DNA from: Clostridiales bacterium
Lineage (GTDB): Bacteria; Bacillota; Clostridia; Lutisporales; Lutisporaceae
Length of the DNA stretch: 7,367 nt
Assembly (NCBI GenBank): GCA_012522255.1
Contig: JAAYKT010000101.1
Location: 1 to 7,367, forward strand
Direction: 5' to 3'
Shown here: positions 5,387-7,367 of the stretch, piece by piece
How the letters are laid out: the number at the start of each line of letters is the position of its first letter
How positions within the stretch are numbered: the stretch's first letter is position 1
Made by a program: the position numbers and the translations under genes
Notes under the pieces: generated by a model
Told to the model about the DNA's origin: nothing
What the model saw: only the letters and a program-made list of their open reading frames with translations
Database searches by the model: none

Positions 5387-6370
5387 GTGAATTTTAATGA
5401 TATATTGGGTCAGCAGGTTCTTGTGCAAAGTTTAAAAAACGCAATAAATAAAAATATGATATCAAATGCTTATATTTTTAACGGTGCCAAAGGCTGCGGC
5501 AAATTGACCGCAGCTCGTGTTTTTGCTGCCGGCATAAACTGTACAAATAAAACTGACAGACCCTGCGGGTATTGTAACTCCTGTAAAAAGACGGATATTG
5601 GAGCCAACCCGGATATTTTATATATAAGTCCCATAGGAAGCTCTATAAAGATAGAACAAATCAGGGAGCTTATTTCTGCTATATCAAAAAAACCTTACGA
5701 AAACCCCTATAGAATTATAATTATAGAAAATGGAGACAAAATGGGGCATGAAGCCCAGGATGCTTTTTTAAAAACTTTAGAGGAGCCCCAAGGAAACAAT
5801 GTTTTTATCTTACTTACCGAAAACTTTAATACTCTTCATCAGACCATCATATCCCGATGTCAATTGTTTAATTTTCAGAGCGTCGGTAAAAATATTATGA
5901 GGGATTATTTAACAAACAAGTATAATTATAATGCGGATGAAGTTGGATTTGCAATAGAAAAGTCAAGTGGTATAATAGGAAGGGCAATAGAGATACTTGA
6001 AAAAGGTGAGATTTTATCTGATGATATTTATTACGATTTACTTGGCAGACTTTTGACGAAAAAAAGGGCGACAGCACTGGCCATTTACGATGAGATTATT
6101 GGAAATAAAGAAGATGCACTTAATTTGCTCATTTTTCTCATGGAATGGTTTAGGGATGTCCTGTTATATAAATACAGCAAGAACAATGGTTCAGTGCCAA
6201 GAAAGAGAAGGAGTTTGCTGGAGGAGTACGATAGAAGGATTAAAGAAGAGGATATATTTGCAATTATTGATAAAATAAAGTCCGGTATAAGGCTTATGGA
6301 TTTCAATATAAACACAAAAAACATAGTCGATAGTATTTTCTTAAAAATTATGGAGGTATTCGATGGTTAA
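5387..6370 (+). CDS. holB: DNA polymerase III subunit delta prime
   Basis: A 327-residue AAA+ clamp-loader subunit that helps load the sliding clamp at the replication fork. It opens NFNDILGQ, as delta-prime and DnaX proteins do. The P-loop GAKGCGKLT (33-41) has Leu where an active Walker A has Ser/Thr, consistent with delta prime not hydrolysing ATP. A zinc module follows: Cys52, Cys60, Cys63 and Cys66 (C-x7-C-x2-C-x2-C). LKTLEEP and the SRC motif (156-158), whose Arg is the trans-acting finger for the neighbouring ATPase, are present. Residues from about 210 form the oligomerisation domain. GTG 5387 was preferred because AGGGA (5372-5376) lies 10 nt upstream; GTG 5378 is too close to that weak site. 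The gene sits 17 bp after darA, and its last 8 bp overlap ricT. Confidence 0.93.
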   Translation: MNFNDILGQQVLVQSLKNAINKNMISNAYIFNGAKGCGKLTAARVFAAGINCTNKTDRPCGYCNSCKKTDIGANPDILYISPIGSSIKIEQIRELISAISKKPYENPYRIIIIENGDKMGHEAQDAFLKTLEEPQGNNVFILLTENFNTLHQTIISRCQLFNFQSVGKNIMRDYLTNKYNYNADEVGFAIEKSSGIIGRAIEILEKGEILSDDIYYDLLGRLLTKKRATALAIYDEIIGNKEDALNLLIFLMEWFRDVLLYKYSKNNGSVPRKRRSLLEEYDRRIKEEDIFAIIDKIKSGIRLMDFNINTKNIVDSIFLKIMEVFDG

Positions 6371-7253
6371 GGTAGTGGGTGTGCGTTTTAAAAAAGCAGG
6401 GAAAATTTATTATTTTGCCCCTGATGATTTGGATATAAAGGCCGGTGATAGTGTCATAGTAGAGACTATAAGGGGTATTGAATACGGTAATGCGGTGCTT
6501 GGCATTAAAGAGGTGCCGGAGGAAGAAATAGTTGCCCCTTTAAAAAAGGTTATCAGGATTGCCACAAACGAGGACATCAAAAGATATAATGAGAATATTG
6601 CCAAAGAAGGCGAAGCTTTTAGAATATGTCAGGAGAAAATCAATAACCATGGTCTGGGCATGAAGCTTATTGATGTGGAGTACACATTTGATAATAACAA
6701 AGTGATATTTTATTTTACCGCCGACGGAAGAGTGGATTTTAGGGAACTGGTAAAGGATCTGGCAGGAGTATTTAAGACTAGAATAGAGTTGAGACAGATT
6801 GGCGTAAGGGACGAAGCAAAGATGATATCAGGCATTGGACCCTGCGGTAAAGAATTATGTTGTGCTACATTTTTAGGTGATTTTGAACCGGTTTCCATAA
6901 AAATGGCCAAAGAACAGAGCCTGTCGCTTAATCCTGCCAAAATATCGGGAATATGTGGCAGATTGATGTGCTGTCTGAAGTACGAACAGGATATCTACGA
7001 AGAGGTTGGTGCGAAACTTCCTCAGGTAGGTGCTATGGTCGAAACAGCGGAAGGTAAAGGAGAAGTGGTAGAATCCAGCGTTCTTCATGAATCGGTTAAG
7101 GTTAAAATGGATTGCCCCGATAATAACGCGAAGACGATAAAGAAGTTTTCCATGTATGATGTAAAGGAAATAATTCCCGGCAAGGGAAAAAGCTTAGATA
7201 TTGATGAAAGGATTTTACATGATTTGGAGCAATTGGAAGAAGGTCAAATGTAA
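6363..7253 (+). CDS. ricT: RicT/YaaT, PSP1-domain regulatory iron-sulfur protein
   Basis: A 296-residue cytoplasmic protein with a PSP1 domain, slightly longer than B. subtilis YaaT (about 275). Two cysteine clusters stand out: GPCGKELCC (Cys161, 166, 167) and GICGRLMCC (Cys198, 203, 204). In B. subtilis the RicA-RicF-RicT complex carries [4Fe-4S] clusters, partners RNase Y in maturing polycistronic mRNAs, and is needed for sporulation, competence and biofilm. These Cys are the obvious ligands. VRFKKAGKIYYFAPDDL at the N-terminus and RELVKDLAGVFKTRIELRQIGVRDEAK before the first cluster are family-typical. The ribosome site GGAGG (6352-6356) lies inside the end of holB, 6 nt from ATG 6363, and the genes overlap by 8 bp, so translation is coupled. 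Neither ricA nor ricF is in the window. Confidence 0.94.
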   Translation: MVKVVGVRFKKAGKIYYFAPDDLDIKAGDSVIVETIRGIEYGNAVLGIKEVPEEEIVAPLKKVIRIATNEDIKRYNENIAKEGEAFRICQEKINNHGLGMKLIDVEYTFDNNKVIFYFTADGRVDFRELVKDLAGVFKTRIELRQIGVRDEAKMISGIGPCGKELCCATFLGDFEPVSIKMAKEQSLSLNPAKISGICGRLMCCLKYEQDIYEEVGAKLPQVGAMVETAEGKGEVVESSVLHESVKVKMDCPDNNAKTIKKFSMYDVKEIIPGKGKSLDIDERILHDLEQLEEGQM

Positions 7254-7303
7254 AAGTAAAGTAGACCTTTTGGGTAGAAATTAAAAAGATTTGCAATCTA
7301 TTG

Positions 7304-7350
7304 AAATTTCCCGGTTTTAAATAGTTTAGAACCGGGAAATTTAGCTTTTT
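7304..7350 (+). terminator. Strong intrinsic terminator of the yaaO-ricT operon
   Basis: Arms 7304-7321 and 7325-7342 form an 18-bp stem with a single G-T wobble and a TAG loop. The core is AAATTTCCCGG against CCGGGAAATTT. TTTTT (7346-7350) follows after three bases. It starts 50 bp after the ricT stop and closes the operon. Confidence 0.85.
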
Positions 7351-7367
7351 AATGTCCATTTTTATGA

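Noticed and set aside
6090..6278. Plus-strand 62-codon frame inside holB
   Set aside because: Out-of-frame shadow of holB with no motif and no credible start signal.
7102..7359. Minus-strand 85-codon frame at the right edge
   Set aside because: It overlaps the end of ricT and runs through the terminator hairpin; no ribosome site and no family resemblance.
1..7367. CRISPR array, insertion sequence, prophage, tRNA or rRNA
   Set aside because: I saw no regularly spaced repeats, transposase-like protein, terminal inverted repeats, or tRNA/rRNA signature sequences on either strand.

Overview
The window is AT-rich bacterial DNA from a spore-forming Firmicute, most likely a member of the Clostridia. 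The evidence is gene content: bofA, a ytvI-like gene, darA/yaaQ and ricT/yaaT are typical of endospore formers. Shine-Dalgarno sites are strong (AGGAGG type) and three genes start with TTG or GTG. The exact taxon cannot be read from the sequence.

Left part (1-1031, + strand): the 3' end of an acetolactate synthase large-subunit gene (ilvB), then a DUF2508/YaaL-type small protein gene and bofA. In Bacillus subtilis the last two sit behind recR; here ilvB is in that position. Next (1202-1894, +) is an AIM24/TIGR00266-family gene with its own good sigma-A-like promoter. A 216-bp convergent gap with several hairpins separates it from a ytvI-like AI-2E-family membrane protein gene on the minus strand (2111-3193).

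Middle (3194-3567): a 374-bp divergent gap with no gene. It holds a minus-strand promoter for the ytvI-like gene, a candidate plus-strand promoter with two inverted repeats, and a possible stem-loop near 3357-3399 that nothing explains.

Right part (3568-7253, +): a tight four-gene operon of yaaO-like PLP decarboxylase, darA (cyclic-di-AMP receptor), holB (DNA polymerase III delta prime) and ricT. It ends in a very strong intrinsic terminator (7304-7350). This is a shortened version of the B. subtilis yaaO-tmk-yaaQ-yaaR-holB-yaaT cluster, without tmk and yaaR. The operon joins clamp loading, RNA-processing/sporulation control and a second-messenger receptor to a basic-amino-acid decarboxylase.

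I see no phage genes, insertion sequences, CRISPR array, tRNA or rRNA, and no convincing new multi-gene system. The points most worth a second look are the palindromes at the yaaO promoter, the structured segment in the divergent gap, the reduced operon layout, and the threefold internal repeat of the AIM24-like protein.
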